Below are positions 36,001 to 46,200 of a stretch of 64,000 bases of DNA, in pieces; the first letter of the stretch is position 1; every line of letters starts with the position of its first letter. The notes beneath the pieces were generated by a model. It was given only the letters and a program-made list of their open reading frames with translations, did no database searches and had not been told where the DNA came from. Made by a program: the position numbers and the translations under genes. This DNA comes from an uncultured Aquimarina sp. GTDB taxonomy: Bacteria > Bacteroidota > Bacteroidia > Flavobacteriales > Flavobacteriaceae. The DNA is taken from the NCBI RefSeq assembly GCF_947492965.1, contig NZ_CANLOZ010000001.1, forward strand, positions 248,001 through 312,000, in the 5' to 3' direction.

Positions 36001-39000
36001 AATTGGGATGTAAGTAGTGTAACCAATATGAATGATATGTTTGATAGCGCCACTGTATTCAATCAACCTTTAAATTCTTGGAATGTAGCAAATGTGACTT
36101 CTATGGATAGGATGTTTTATAATGCTACGGCTTTTAATCAACCACTAGATAATTGGGATGTTTCTGGAGCCGTAATTATGAGCAGTATGTTTTCACGTTC
36201 GTCCTCATTTAACCAAAATATCAATGGTTGGAATGTTACAAATGTAACTACTATGCGTGCCATGTTTAGTAATGCAGATGTGTTTAATGAACCCTTAGAT
36301 AATTGGGATGTTAATTCTGTAGTGGATATGTCAAGTATGTTCCAAGGAGCAGATGTTTTTAATCAACCTTTAAATACCTGGAATGTTAGTGCGGTAGCAA
36401 ATATGACTTCGATGTTTGAGGATACTTTACTATTCAACCAACCCTTAGATAATTGGGATGTAAGTTCTGTAACCATAATGAATTCTATGTTTGAAGGAGC
36501 TTCCGTGTTTAATCAAAATATTAATTCTTGGAATGTTGGCGTAGTTACGAATATGCAATCGATGTTTCAGGATGCTATAACTTTTAATGAACCTTTAAAT
36601 TCCTGGAATACAGGAGAATTGCAGAACACACAGGAAATGTTTAGTGGAGCAGTTGCATTTAATCAAAATATTGATGCATGGAATGTTTCTTTTGTCACTA
36701 CCATGGAAGAAATGTTTCGAGATGCAACAAGTTATAACCAAGGAATGGACTCATGGAATGTTGCTTCGGTAACCACAATGGAAGGGATGTTCCGTAATGC
36801 AACGGCTTTCAATGAAAATATAAGTAGTTGGAATGTTAGAGGTGTAAATACCATGGAATCTATGTTTGACGGTGCTACTTCTTTTAATCAACTTCTGAAC
36901 AATTGGAGAGTAAGTGGAGCTGAAAATATGGATTATATGTTTCGAAATGCTTCCAGTTATAATCAGGAAATGAATATGTGGATTATTGGGAACGTAAGTA
37001 TGCGATCGATGTTTGAGGATGCAACGATCTTTGATCAATTCTTAGGAGATTGGAATGTGAGTAATGTGAGCAATATGCAAGATATGCTTGATAATACAGC
37101 CTTATCTAGAGAAAATTATGATAATACTTTGATTTCTTGGTCAGAGCAATCACTAACTCCAGGGATTAATCTCGGTGCAGAGACCTTACTCTATTGTGAA
37201 AGTATAGCCCAAAGACAATCCATGATCGATAATTATGGATGGATTTTTACAGATGATATTCTTGATTGTCCCATACCAGTGTGTACACAACTTATTTCTC
37301 CAGAAAATGGTGATGTAGATGTGCCTGTAAATACTAATTTGGTATGGGAATCTGTGCTATATGCAACATCTTATGATCTTACGATTACTTTACAACCAAG
37401 TGGCACAGTTATTACTGAAACTGTAACTACTACATCTTATGAATTTGCAGCTAATGCATTAGTAGGCTCCACTAGTGTGACTGTTTTGATAGAACCCAGA
37501 AATGATGAAGGAGTTGCAACAGGTTGTGTTTCCGAATCATTTAGTTTATCTACAGATGTTGCATCCGTACCAGAATGCACTTCATTAGTAGATCCTGTAA
37601 ATGGAAGTGCTGATATAGTCATTGATACTAATCTTTCGTGGGATGCTATTCCAGATGCAGATGGTTATTTGATTACAGTTGGAACAACTTCTGGAGGAAA
37701 CGATATTATCAATAATCAAGACGTTGGTAATATTACCACCTATGATTTACCAACGGATTTACCAGAGGATACTGAGATTTTTGTGTCGATAACCCCTTAC
37801 AATGAAGAAGGAAATGCTGCAGGATGTGTGGAAGAAAGTTTTACAACAGAATTAATTCCAGTTGTGCCTTCTTGTACAACTATTTCAGAGCCATTAAACG
37901 GTGCTACAAATGTCCCTATAGATACTAATTTAAGTTGGAATAGTGTAGATGGAGCAAATGGTTATTTAGTTTCAGTTGGGACTACTCAAGGAGGTATTGA
38001 AATTGCCAATAGCATTGATGTCGGTAATACAACTACCTATGATTTTCCTGTTGACCTTATTGAAAATAGAACGTTTTATGTTACGATTATTCCCTATAAT
38101 GATGTGGGAGATGCAGTAGCTTGTACTGAAGAAAGTTTTAGAACTGGAGACTCTACATTAAATGATCCTCCGAGTTGTACAACTCTTTCAGACCCTCTAA
38201 ATGGAGCTATAGATGTTTTGGTAACGACAAACCTTACCTGGAATAGTAGTTCGAATACAGATGGTTATAGGTTAACTGTTGGAACTACATTGGGTGGAAG
38301 CGATATCGTAAATAATTTAGATGTTGGTAATGTAACAACATATGATTTACCAGCAGATTTACCTGAAACTACAGAAATATATGTGACTATCATTCCTTAC
38401 AATGGTTTTGGTGATGCTACTGGGTGTACCGAAGAAAGTTTTATTACCGAAACTTTGGCAACCATTCCAGTTTGTACCAGTTTATCTTCTCCATTAAATG
38501 GAGCTACTGATGTTTCCATTGCCACGGATCTAAATTGGAATACGGTTACAGATGCAACAGGTTATAGATTAATTGTTGGAACTACATTGGGTGGAAGCGA
38601 TATCGTAAATAATTTAGATGTTGGTAATGTAACAACATATGATTTACCAGCAGATTTGCCTGAAACTACAGAAATATATGTGACTATCATTCCTTACAAT
38701 GGTTTTGGTGATGCTACTGGGTGTACCGAAGAAAGTTTTATTACCGAAACTTTGGCAACCATTCCAGTTTGTACCAGTTTATCTTCTCCATTAAATGGAG
38801 CTACTGATGTTTCCATTGCCACGGATCTAAATTGGAATACGGTTACAGATGCAACAGGTTATAGATTAATTGTTGGAACTACATCGGGGGGAAGCGATAT
38901 CGTAAATAATTTGGATGTTGGTAATACGACAACATACGATCTACCAGCAGATTTGCCCGAAAACACCCAGATATTTGTAACTATCATTCCTTATAATGCT

Positions 39001-40251
39001 GTTGGAGATGCAATGGGCTGTACCGAAGAGAGTTTTACTACCGAAACTTTAGCAACTATTCCAGGTTGTACCAATTTATCTTCTCCATTAAATGGAGCTA
39101 CTGATGTTTCCATTGCCACAGACCTAAGTTGGAATGCTGTTCCAGATGCTACAGGTTATAGATTAGTTGTTGGAACTACATCGAATGGAAGTGATATTGT
39201 AAATAATTTGGATGTTGGTAATGTAACAACATATGATGTTCCAACTGATTTGCCCGAAAACACCCAGATATTTGTAACTATCATTCCTTCTAATGCTGTT
39301 GGAGATGCTACGGGCTGTACCGAAGAGAATTTTACTACCGAAACTTTAGCAACTATTCCAGGTTGTACCAGTTTATCTTCTCCATTAAATGGAGCTACTG
39401 ATGTTTTTATTACTACAGACTTAAGTTGGAATGCTGTTCCAGATGCTACAGGTTATAGATTAGTTGTTGGAACTACATCGAATGGAAGTGATATTGTAAA
39501 TAATTTGGATGTTGGTAATGTAACAACATATGATGTTCCAACTGATTTACCCGAAAACACCCAGATATTTGTAACTATCATGCCTTATAATGCTGTGGGA
39601 GATGCTACTGGCTGTACCGAAGAGAGTTTTACTACCGAAACTTTAGCAACTATTCCAGGTTGTACCAGTTTATCTTCTCCATTAAATGGAGCTACTGATG
39701 TTTCCATTGCTACAGACCTAAGTTGGAATACCGCGACTGATGCAACAGGGTATCTTATTTCTGTTGGAACTACTTCTGGAGGAGCTGATATTATAAATAA
39801 TGAAGACGTTGGTAATGCAACAACATATGAATTGCCAGCAGATTTGCCAGAGGCTACAGAAATATTCGTAACCATCATTCCTTACAATACTGTAGGTGAT
39901 GCTATAGGCTGTGCCGAGCAGAGTTTTATTACTGAGACACTCGTAGTAGCTATTGAAGACGATACTAAATATGGATTTTCGCCAGACGGTGATGGAATTA
40001 ATGAGTTTTGGGAAATAGACGGGATAGAAAATTATCCTGAAAATGTTGTTTCTATATACAACCGTTGGGGAGATATGGTATTTGAAATTTCAGGATATAA
40101 TAATACTTCAAGGGTTTTTAGAGGGACAGCAAACAGGTTAACAAATCTTGGAGGTGGAGAACTACCAGAAGGAACATATTTTTTCAACATTCGTATTGCT
40201 AACCCTAATTCACTTAAAAAACTAAAAGGCTTTTTAGTTTTAAAAAGATAG
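33079..40251 (+). CDS. Giant BspA-like surface protein with type B T9SS signal
   Basis: 2390 residues. Order: signal peptide (about 1-30); PKD-like domain (about 45-110, WGDGSTD ... HTYATAGTYTVKI); 15 DUF285/BspA repeats (170-548); an Fn3-like unit (about 609-705, starting CTQITSP); a second PKD-like domain (about 720-790); 20 further DUF285 repeats (844-1341); nine Fn3-like repeats of about 99 residues (1402-2289); and a C-terminal CHU_C domain (about 2293-2390, FSPDGDGINEFWEIDGIENY ... IYNRWGDMVF), the type B sorting signal. BspA-like repeats form elongated binding surfaces and are linked to adhesion. The PorP/SprF gene lies 5 bases downstream, the usual partner of CHU_C cargo. Secreted through the T9SS and held at the surface, by inference. 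Confidence 0.93.
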   Translation: MIKKIHQRILLYVCGLFISTTLFSFSNRNHSELDLTAFVGEFTSIWDTTQEGTSAGNEITIPTNPGFTYNYIVDWGDGSTDTNITGDITHTYATAGTYTVKISGDFPAIYFNDGGDRRKIIEILEWGIIEWQTMEDAFHGCENLNFDAIDAPDLSRVTSLRNMFRDCISFNGIVNNWDVSTIVDMSGLFAGARIFNRPLDNWNTISVTDLSETFLGANSFNEPLDNWNTASVTTLSSTFAAAGRFNQNINNWDVSQVATMNSTFQDANDFNQPLNNWNVSNVTTMARMFDDARDFNQPLNNWNVSNVTDMTRMFYGFIGMDFNQPLDNWDVGNVTNMQEMFRECEFFNQSINNWNVSNVTNMSGMFERANSFNQPLDNWNVSAVTDMSNMFDSAIAFAQPIDNWDVSNVTNMSEMFRSSSYNQPINAWNVSSVTDMSGMFSGTRSDLLHPFNQPLDNWNVSNVTNMSGMFRFCEFNQPINNWTVSLVSNMSNMFQGAPAFNQPLDTWDVGLVSNFRETFSSASSFNQNLSAWNITTATNMTNMLSNSGISQENYDNILIGWAAQAVQSNVNLGATNLEYCDGRDARQDLIDTHNWNITGDSVNCTFVLCTQITSPVDGDTNVPANSDIRWDPAPNATGYRVSIRRENGGTTQIIYDNQDFGNVVGLDFTNEFTPGDTVYVTVVPYNNDGPATGCPEISFTVVESWVNSPDAFKLTYDTRIQEANQSTPTNQLRIQTTSGLAYNYSIDWGDGQYDNNVTGEIIHTYLVPGIYTVSIIGTFPSIRHAEFNSDSIKLLSIDQWGTRVWESMQSAFAGCENMEYNATDIPDLSNVTSMSSMFIVCRNFNGNINNWDVSNVTNMSAMFGVTDLYNQPLDNWNVSNVTSMRLMFFRTTLFNQDISNWDTTNVLNTSRMFEGAEAFDQPLNNWDVSNVTDMSEMFQDTNAFNQPLDNWDVSNVTTMEEMFDSAAVFNQNIDNWDVSSVTNMNDMFDSATVFNQPLNSWNVANVTSMDRMFYNATAFNQPLDNWDVSGAVIMSSMFSRSSSFNQNINGWNVTNVTTMRAMFSNADVFNEPLDNWDVNSVVDMSSMFQGADVFNQPLNTWNVSAVANMTSMFEDTLLFNQPLDNWDVSSVTIMNSMFEGASVFNQNINSWNVGVVTNMQSMFQDAITFNEPLNSWNTGELQNTQEMFSGAVAFNQNIDAWNVSFVTTMEEMFRDATSYNQGMDSWNVASVTTMEGMFRNATAFNENISSWNVRGVNTMESMFDGATSFNQLLNNWRVSGAENMDYMFRNASSYNQEMNMWIIGNVSMRSMFEDATIFDQFLGDWNVSNVSNMQDMLDNTALSRENYDNTLISWSEQSLTPGINLGAETLLYCESIAQRQSMIDNYGWIFTDDILDCPIPVCTQLISPENGDVDVPVNTNLVWESVLYATSYDLTITLQPSGTVITETVTTTSYEFAANALVGSTSVTVLIEPRNDEGVATGCVSESFSLSTDVASVPECTSLVDPVNGSADIVIDTNLSWDAIPDADGYLITVGTTSGGNDIINNQDVGNITTYDLPTDLPEDTEIFVSITPYNEEGNAAGCVEESFTTELIPVVPSCTTISEPLNGATNVPIDTNLSWNSVDGANGYLVSVGTTQGGIEIANSIDVGNTTTYDFPVDLIENRTFYVTIIPYNDVGDAVACTEESFRTGDSTLNDPPSCTTLSDPLNGAIDVLVTTNLTWNSSSNTDGYRLTVGTTLGGSDIVNNLDVGNVTTYDLPADLPETTEIYVTIIPYNGFGDATGCTEESFITETLATIPVCTSLSSPLNGATDVSIATDLNWNTVTDATGYRLIVGTTLGGSDIVNNLDVGNVTTYDLPADLPETTEIYVTIIPYNGFGDATGCTEESFITETLATIPVCTSLSSPLNGATDVSIATDLNWNTVTDATGYRLIVGTTSGGSDIVNNLDVGNTTTYDLPADLPENTQIFVTIIPYNAVGDAMGCTEESFTTETLATIPGCTNLSSPLNGATDVSIATDLSWNAVPDATGYRLVVGTTSNGSDIVNNLDVGNVTTYDVPTDLPENTQIFVTIIPSNAVGDATGCTEENFTTETLATIPGCTSLSSPLNGATDVFITTDLSWNAVPDATGYRLVVGTTSNGSDIVNNLDVGNVTTYDVPTDLPENTQIFVTIMPYNAVGDATGCTEESFTTETLATIPGCTSLSSPLNGATDVSIATDLSWNTATDATGYLISVGTTSGGADIINNEDVGNATTYELPADLPEATEIFVTIIPYNTVGDAIGCAEQSFITETLVVAIEDDTKYGFSPDGDGINEFWEIDGIENYPENVVSIYNRWGDMVFEISGYNNTSRVFRGTANRLTNLGGGELPEGTYFFNIRIANPNSLKKLKGFLVLKR
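33586..34722 (+). repeat. DUF285/BspA repeat array 1 (about 15 units)
   Basis: In-frame units of mostly 75 bases encode the 25-residue consensus FNQPLDNWNVSNVTNMSGMF plus five residues. Three units deviate in length near 34020, 34330 and 34410. Confidence 0.88.
35608..37101 (+). repeat. DUF285/BspA repeat array 2 (about 20 units)
   Basis: The same 25-residue unit as array 1, nearly constant at 75 bases. It is preceded, as is array 1, by a PKD-like domain and a degenerate cap unit. Confidence 0.88.
37282..39945 (+). repeat. Nine tandem Fn3-like repeats, 297-bp period
   Basis: The units begin with CT-x-L-x-x-P-L-N-G-A-T-D-V and are about 99 codons long. The equivalent GGAACTAC sites fall at 37681, 37978, 38281, 38578, 38875, 39172, 39469 and 39766, a step of 297 (one step of 303). 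The units at 38281 and 38578 differ at one base. Confidence 0.9.
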
Positions 40252-40256
40252 ACTTT

Positions 40257-41168
40257 ATGAGAAAATATATATACCTACTAATGGCGGTAATGCTATCGTC
40301 ATACTATAATAACACAAGAGCTCAACAGACACCAGTTTTCTCCGATTATTACTACAATCAAGTTTTAATAAACCCCGCTCATTCAGGTTATTATTCAGAT
40401 ACAGAGGTAAGTTTGAGTAATTTTGGGTACCTGAGTGGGTTTGAGGGGAATCCCAGAACTTTTTCCGGAATTGTAAGTACCAATGCTTTTGAAAATAGCG
40501 TTGGAATTAGTGGAGGTTTTATAAGTGATCAGATAGGAGTAACCACAGCCACAACGATTTTCGCTTCATATGCCTATAAAATATTCTTTGATCATAATTA
40601 TAACAGAGCTCGTTGGTGGAATTATAATCCAAATGTGCTTTCCTTTGGGTTAACCACTGGTGTGCTTTTTTTTAATGAAGATTTATCAAGATTAAATATT
40701 CAAGGTGATCCGAACTTCCAAAATGATGTAAATGTGACAGTACCAACTTTTGGATTTGGAATATTATATAATCATAATAAACTGTACATTGGATTTTCTG
40801 CGCAGAATCTATTTTCTAATAGTATTGCTTCCGATCAAAATGTGAATATTCAAACACCATATTATTTATATGGTGGATATAGATTATACTTAAGTCGATT
40901 TGAAGAAATAAGAATACAACCAAGTGCATTAATAAAGTTTGAAGCGGATGCACCAGCTCAATTTGATTTGAATGTTTCGGTTAATTATAAAAATAAAATT
41001 GAAATTGGAGCTGGTTATCGCAGTAGTTCATCCTTAAATGCACTTGCAGGGCTTTACTTCTTAAAAAATTGGCGTTTCGCGTATAGTTATACTGCATTTA
41101 ACAGAGATACTCCATTTAATAATACAAACGGATTTATTTTAACATACCGATCTGGAGAAGGATTTTAG
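40257..41168 (+). CDS. PorP/SprF family T9SS outer-membrane protein
   Basis: 303 residues. A signal peptide (MRKYIYLLMAVMLSSYYNNT ending RAQ) is followed by the family opening PVFSDYYYNQVLINPAHSGY and alternating hydrophobic strands to the end, consistent with a 14-stranded outer-membrane barrel. PorP/SprF proteins are needed for secretion or surface attachment of their adjacent CHU_C-type cargo (as SprF for SprB in Flavobacterium johnsoniae). The gene starts 5 bases after the giant surface-protein gene, so the two are co-expressed. Confidence 0.95.
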   Translation: MRKYIYLLMAVMLSSYYNNTRAQQTPVFSDYYYNQVLINPAHSGYYSDTEVSLSNFGYLSGFEGNPRTFSGIVSTNAFENSVGISGGFISDQIGVTTATTIFASYAYKIFFDHNYNRARWWNYNPNVLSFGLTTGVLFFNEDLSRLNIQGDPNFQNDVNVTVPTFGFGILYNHNKLYIGFSAQNLFSNSIASDQNVNIQTPYYLYGGYRLYLSRFEEIRIQPSALIKFEADAPAQFDLNVSVNYKNKIEIGAGYRSSSSLNALAGLYFLKNWRFAYSYTAFNRDTPFNNTNGFILTYRSGEGF

Positions 41169-41189
41169 TAGCACGAAGAAATCATATAA

Positions 41190-41235
41190 GAATTCAAAAA
41201 TTATAGAACTTTTTAAGAAAGATATTTTTGAATTC
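41190..41235. terminator. Inverted repeat after the PorP/SprF gene
   Basis: GAATTCAAAAAT and ATTTTTGAATTC are exact complements around 22 bases, starting 21 bases after the stop. A terminator role is plausible but the loop is long. Confidence 0.4.
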
Positions 41236-41426
41236 AGAAATACTTATTAATAATTCATGGTGGAATTCCAATGATAAAAATAAGTTGTTTTCTGGTTTTT
41301 TAGTTTTTTAAAGGTATTTTAAAAAATTGATTTTCAGCTATTTGTATTTATGTATCCCTAAATGTGAATTATTAAAGTCATATGAAGTAGTAATATTACC
41401 ATGGCTTAATTTTAACTCTTTAAAAA

Positions 41427-42698
41427 ATGATTCGCGCAAACGATATAGTAAGTAGATCTTTATCTATCGTCTTATGTATTCTAAGTGTTATTACACTTTG
41501 CGTGAGTTGTAGTAATGATGATTCTGCTAATGACGGAATTAGAATTCCAGCTATTCTTGGTTTTTCACCAGAATCTGGTGAACCTGGTGATGAAATAACT
41601 ATAGTAGGTACAGATTTGTTAAATGCAACCGAAGTTTCTTTTAATGGGATTACATCAACTATTAGTGATAATAAATTAAGATTACTTACAACAATAGTCC
41701 CAGAAGGAGGAACAACTGGGAAGTTGTCTATTACTACCGAAGGTGGTATAGCGATTAGCGTAGAAAGCTTTGAGGTTGTTGTTCTAGGTGGTGCTCAGGT
41801 AACAGATATTACACCAAAGTCTGCTCAGGTTGGACAAGAGATTACCTTAACAGGAACAGCGATGGCTACCGTAAATAAGGTTGCTGTTGGAGGAATAGAC
41901 GGAACGATTATAAATACATCAGAAACAGAGGTAGTTTTTACCTTAGGTGCATCTCCGATTGGTCTTAGTGCAATCGAATTAACTAGCGAAGGAGGTGTTT
42001 CTTCTACAGATGTTAATTCAAATGAATTCTATGTTGTCGAAGTTATGACTCCATATTTTGAAACTTTTGATGAAGCAACCGTTCTTTTTAGTTCTGGTGG
42101 CGATGCAGAGATTTCAAATCTTGGTGTTAGTGATATATTGCCATCAGATGCTACGTTGGTTCCTAACCCTATAGATAATAATTTTTATTACATCGGAGGA
42201 ACTAGCGATACAGGAGATTCAGGATCCTACACAGGACAAATAGGTCATTCTAGAGAATCCTCTGGATTCTTCGCAGATTTTTTTAATGAAGATAGTAGAG
42301 AATTAACACAACTATATTTTAATATTCAAATTAATTTTCAAGGTATTCCAAATGATTATAGTGGTCCATTAGCTGGTTTTAGGTTACGATTCGATGAAGG
42401 TTACGATGCGGATGGTGATGGATCTACGACAGATGAATATGTGGAATTTAGACCAAGTTTACAAAACCTGGAAGATTTAGGTTATATACCTAATGATGAT
42501 GGCTGGTATACTTTATCGATAAGTTTTGATCAGTTTGTTAATTCTGGACCATCAGGAGGAACTGGAACTTGGTCGGTATATGCAGTGGAAACCTTAACAA
42601 GATTTGCAATTGCTTCAAGAAGAGAGCATGATGGCGAATACTCACTGAGTATTGATAATATCTACATTACTAAAGGAGGTCCTTTACATGTAAGATAG
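41427..42698 (+). CDS. Lipoprotein with two IPT/TIG domains
   Basis: 423 residues. The signal SIVLCILSVITLCVSC ends in a lipobox, followed by SNDDSAND, a typical outer-surface export tag. Two TIG (Ig-like) domains follow: about 40-125 (ILGFSPESGEPGDEITIVGT) and 128-210 (VTDITPKSAQVGQEITLTGT). The C-terminal 210 residues form a separate beta-rich domain (TPYFETFDEATVLFSSGGDA ... PLAGFRLRFDEGYDADGDG). Proteins of this layout occur beside polysaccharide utilisation genes as surface glycan-binding lipoproteins, and the neighbouring enzyme cluster fits, but binding is inferred. Confidence 0.82.
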   Translation: MIRANDIVSRSLSIVLCILSVITLCVSCSNDDSANDGIRIPAILGFSPESGEPGDEITIVGTDLLNATEVSFNGITSTISDNKLRLLTTIVPEGGTTGKLSITTEGGIAISVESFEVVVLGGAQVTDITPKSAQVGQEITLTGTAMATVNKVAVGGIDGTIINTSETEVVFTLGASPIGLSAIELTSEGGVSSTDVNSNEFYVVEVMTPYFETFDEATVLFSSGGDAEISNLGVSDILPSDATLVPNPIDNNFYYIGGTSDTGDSGSYTGQIGHSRESSGFFADFFNEDSRELTQLYFNIQINFQGIPNDYSGPLAGFRLRFDEGYDADGDGSTTDEYVEFRPSLQNLEDLGYIPNDDGWYTLSISFDQFVNSGPSGGTGTWSVYAVETLTRFAIASRREHDGEYSLSIDNIYITKGGPLHVR

Positions 42699-43295
42699 GT
42701 AATAATAAACGAATAAATGTGCTGTTTTTTTCAATGAAAAAGACGCTAAAAGCATACTAAAAACAAGTAAAATGAGTTATAAAACCGTCGAGAACAATGT
42801 CTTAGACGGGAAACAAAAAACATTATTTAAGTGTTCTTTAAAATTAGACAAACTTAAATAGAAGTATTTAAAATCAGAAATAAGTATATAATTGAGACTA
42901 TGGGTTTATTAGATTAGTAAGCTTAGGTTATAATTATTCCAGATCTTACGAATATTTCTGAATTAAATATGATTGCAAGTAAGTTCGATATCTAAATTCT
43001 ATCTACCACCCTTCCGGAGTTTAGACATATCATTTTTTAATTATTGGATCATACCAGAAGAGTATTTGGCATGGTATAATGAATACTGTTGTATAATACA
43101 GTTAAGGTATGCGTTGTTTTAGTTCTTTCAATTTCTAAAACAAAATCATGCTTACTGATATTTTCGAGAGTAACATCTATACCTGTCGATTTCTTTTCAA
43201 GGTAATTACGATACGCTACAAAACATTTGATACTGTTTTGTGTAACTAAGTGTATCTGATCACTTATAACTATAAATAACACAAACAATGTAATT
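42699..43295. other. Long intergenic region before the enzyme cluster
   Basis: About 600 bases with no gene I can support. Short frames exist on both strands (for example 43049-43288 on the minus strand) but lack recognisable features. The region must carry the promoter of the GH5 gene; a small ACTGT..ACAGT hairpin lies near 43086. Confidence 0.45.
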
Positions 43296-46200
43296 ATGAG
43301 AATGCATTACACACACAAGAAACACTTTTTAGTAAAAAGATTGCTATGGCTGGCAATATTCTTATTTGTCACAGCAGGAGCATTTGCTCAAACTATTGTC
43401 CAGAAACATGGAAGGTTAAAGGTGCAAGGAAATCAAATAGTTGATAAGAATAATAATCCAGTGAGTTTAGCAGGAAATAGTCTGTTTTGGAGTAACGCTA
43501 CCGACACATCAGATTTTTATGATGCAGAAACTGTTGAACATTTGGTGAGCAATTGGAACAGCTCAATAGTTAGAGCAGCTATGGGAGTAAAAGAATCTTG
43601 GGATGGAGGAACTGGTTACATAGATAGCCCTAATTTTCAGAAAAATAAGGTTCGAAAAATAATTGATGCTGCAATAGCTCAGGGAGTGTATGTAATTATT
43701 GATTGGCATACTCATGAAGCAGAACAGTATACATCTGAGGCTGCAGATTTCTTTAGAGAAATGGCATCTTTATACGGTAACCAGCCCAATGTAATTTATG
43801 AAGTTTATAATGAGCCTATAAATCAATCTTGGTCACAAGTAAAAAGCTATGCAGAAACCGTTATTGCTGCTATCCGATCTGAGGATCCAGATAATTTGAT
43901 TATTGTTGGGTCTCCTACTTGGTCACAAGATGTAGATATCGCATCAAATAATCCTATTAACGACTCAAATACAGCATATACACTGCATTTTTATTCAGGA
44001 ACACACACACAGTTTTTAAGAAATAAAGCACAGACTGCAATGAATAATGGAGTAGCATTATTTGTAACAGAGTGGGGAGCTGTAAATGCTAATGGAGATG
44101 GAAATGCAGATGTTCAGGAGACAGAAAGATGGATGGAATTCTTTAGAGATAACAATATTAGCCATGTAAATTGGGCGGTTAGTGATAAATCTGAAGGATC
44201 ATCTATAGTGAAGCCAGGCCAAGGAATAAATGGCTTAAAAAGCAATCAACTTACTGATACAGGAGTATATATTAAAAGTCTTATAGAGAATTGGACTGAA
44301 AATTCTGATGGTGGTGGAGACGGAGATAATGGAGAGCCAGGAGTAATCAATTGTAATACAGTAGATTGTATTAGAAATGCAATGCAAAATGCACAACCAG
44401 GAGACGAAATTATTATAGCTTCTGGTACGTATGAAGCTCCAGACAAGATTAATATTGGAGGAAGAGCAACAAGATATGCTTCAGACAAAAATGGAACGCA
44501 GTCCAATCCAATTATCATGAGAGCCCAAAATCCATCAAACCCACCAATACTAAAAGGTGAAAATGGTAAATTTGATGGTTATGTTTTACATATGCTTGGA
44601 GATTATTGGGAAATAAAGAATATCATTTTTGAAGAAGGTTCTAAAGGGATTGTATTTGACAATGCCAATCACGGTCTTTTAGAAAATGTAACAGTAAGAG
44701 AATTGGGAGAAGAAGGGATTCACCTTAGAGATGGATCTAGTTTTAACCTAGTAAAAGACTGTAGAGTATACAATGTAGGAATTAAAAAGCCAGGAATCGG
44801 TGAAGGATTGTATGTGGGATCAGACAAAGGACAGCATGACCAATATGAAAGAGAATGTAACAATAATACCATTGATGGTTGTATCGTAGGACCTAATGTA
44901 ACTGCAGAAGGTGTAGATGTAAAAGAAGGTACTAAAAATACGATTATCCGTAATTGTACTTTCTCTGCACAAGGTCTTTCTGGAGAAAATAGTGCGGATG
45001 CATTCATAGATCTTAAAGGAGCATATGGTTTTGTATATAATAATACCTTCAACATCGATGGATCTAATATTCTTAATGCAGGAGTGGATTTCTTAGATAG
45101 AGGAACTGGATTTAATACAGGTTATAGAAATGCCATTTTTAATAATACATTTAATTTAGGAAGTAGAGCAAACGAAATACAAACAGCTCGAAAAAAACAA
45201 GGAGATCCTTCCGAAATTCATGTATGGAATAATACGCGTAATCCAAATTCTCCTGATTTCCCAGTGAGCGATGGAACCATAAATTTTGTAACAGAATCAT
45301 GTCCTAGTTGGAATATCGTGCCTTGTAATGGAGGCGGTCCTAATCAAGCACCTAACGTATCATTTGCTTCTCCTTCAAGTAATTTTTCATTAGAAGAGGG
45401 ATATACTAGCTTGGAAGTGGTTGTAAACGCTTCTGATGCTGATGGTTCCGTAAGCAATGTGAAATTATATGTGGATAATAACCTAATTCGTCAGGAAAAT
45501 TCAGCACCTTATGAATGGGGACAAGGAAGTAATGCAGCTGAACTAGTGGGATTATCTGTGGGAACACATACATTTAAAGCCGAAGCTACTGATAATGATG
45601 GAGCCAAAAGTTCTACTACAATTACATTAACGGTAACTAGTGGTGATACTGGAGGTGATCAAGGTCCTTCCATTTCATTTGCTTCTCCATCCTCTAATCT
45701 AACTGTTGATGAAGGATATACTAGTCTTTATGTAAAAGTGAATGCAAGTGATAGTGATGGATCAATAGACAATGTAAAATTATATATTAATAATAATTTT
45801 GTGAGACAAGAAAGATTTGATCCGTATGAATGGGGACATAACACTTCTCCAAACCCAGCAGAAACCACTAATTTACCTACGGGGAATCATACGTTCAAAG
45901 CAGTTGCTACAGACAATGAAGGAAACACAGCAGAAACATCGTTTGTATTAACGGTGAATGGTGGAGACGGTGATGGCGATGGAGACGGTGATGGAAGTGG
46001 AGATAGTTGTGCTTTTGGAGCTCCTTTAAATAGTGCATTGCCAGCATTTGATAATATTTCCTATACCGAAGCACATGTACTTGGAAATGGAGGACCATCC
46101 TTAAGTAACTTCAGAAAATTTAGTATTAATTGGAATCCACAGTACAATGGATTGTATCAATTTGCAATGAATACGAATAATGGTAATCCAAATTGGTACG

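Noticed and set aside
33586..39945. Direct repeats considered as a CRISPR array or a minisatellite
   Set aside because: The 75-bp and 297-bp periods are in frame and encode well-formed DUF285 and Fn3-like protein repeats; there are no constant repeats with unique spacers.
43049..43288. Minus-strand 79-codon frame just upstream of the GH5 gene
   Set aside because: No recognisable domain; its start is 7 bases from the divergent GH5 ATG, leaving no room for regulation, and the composition looks like AT-rich intergenic DNA.
45963..46008. GGAGAYGGTGAT-type DNA repeat as a separate element
   Set aside because: It simply encodes the DGDGDG linker, which recurs in the other secreted enzymes of the cluster.
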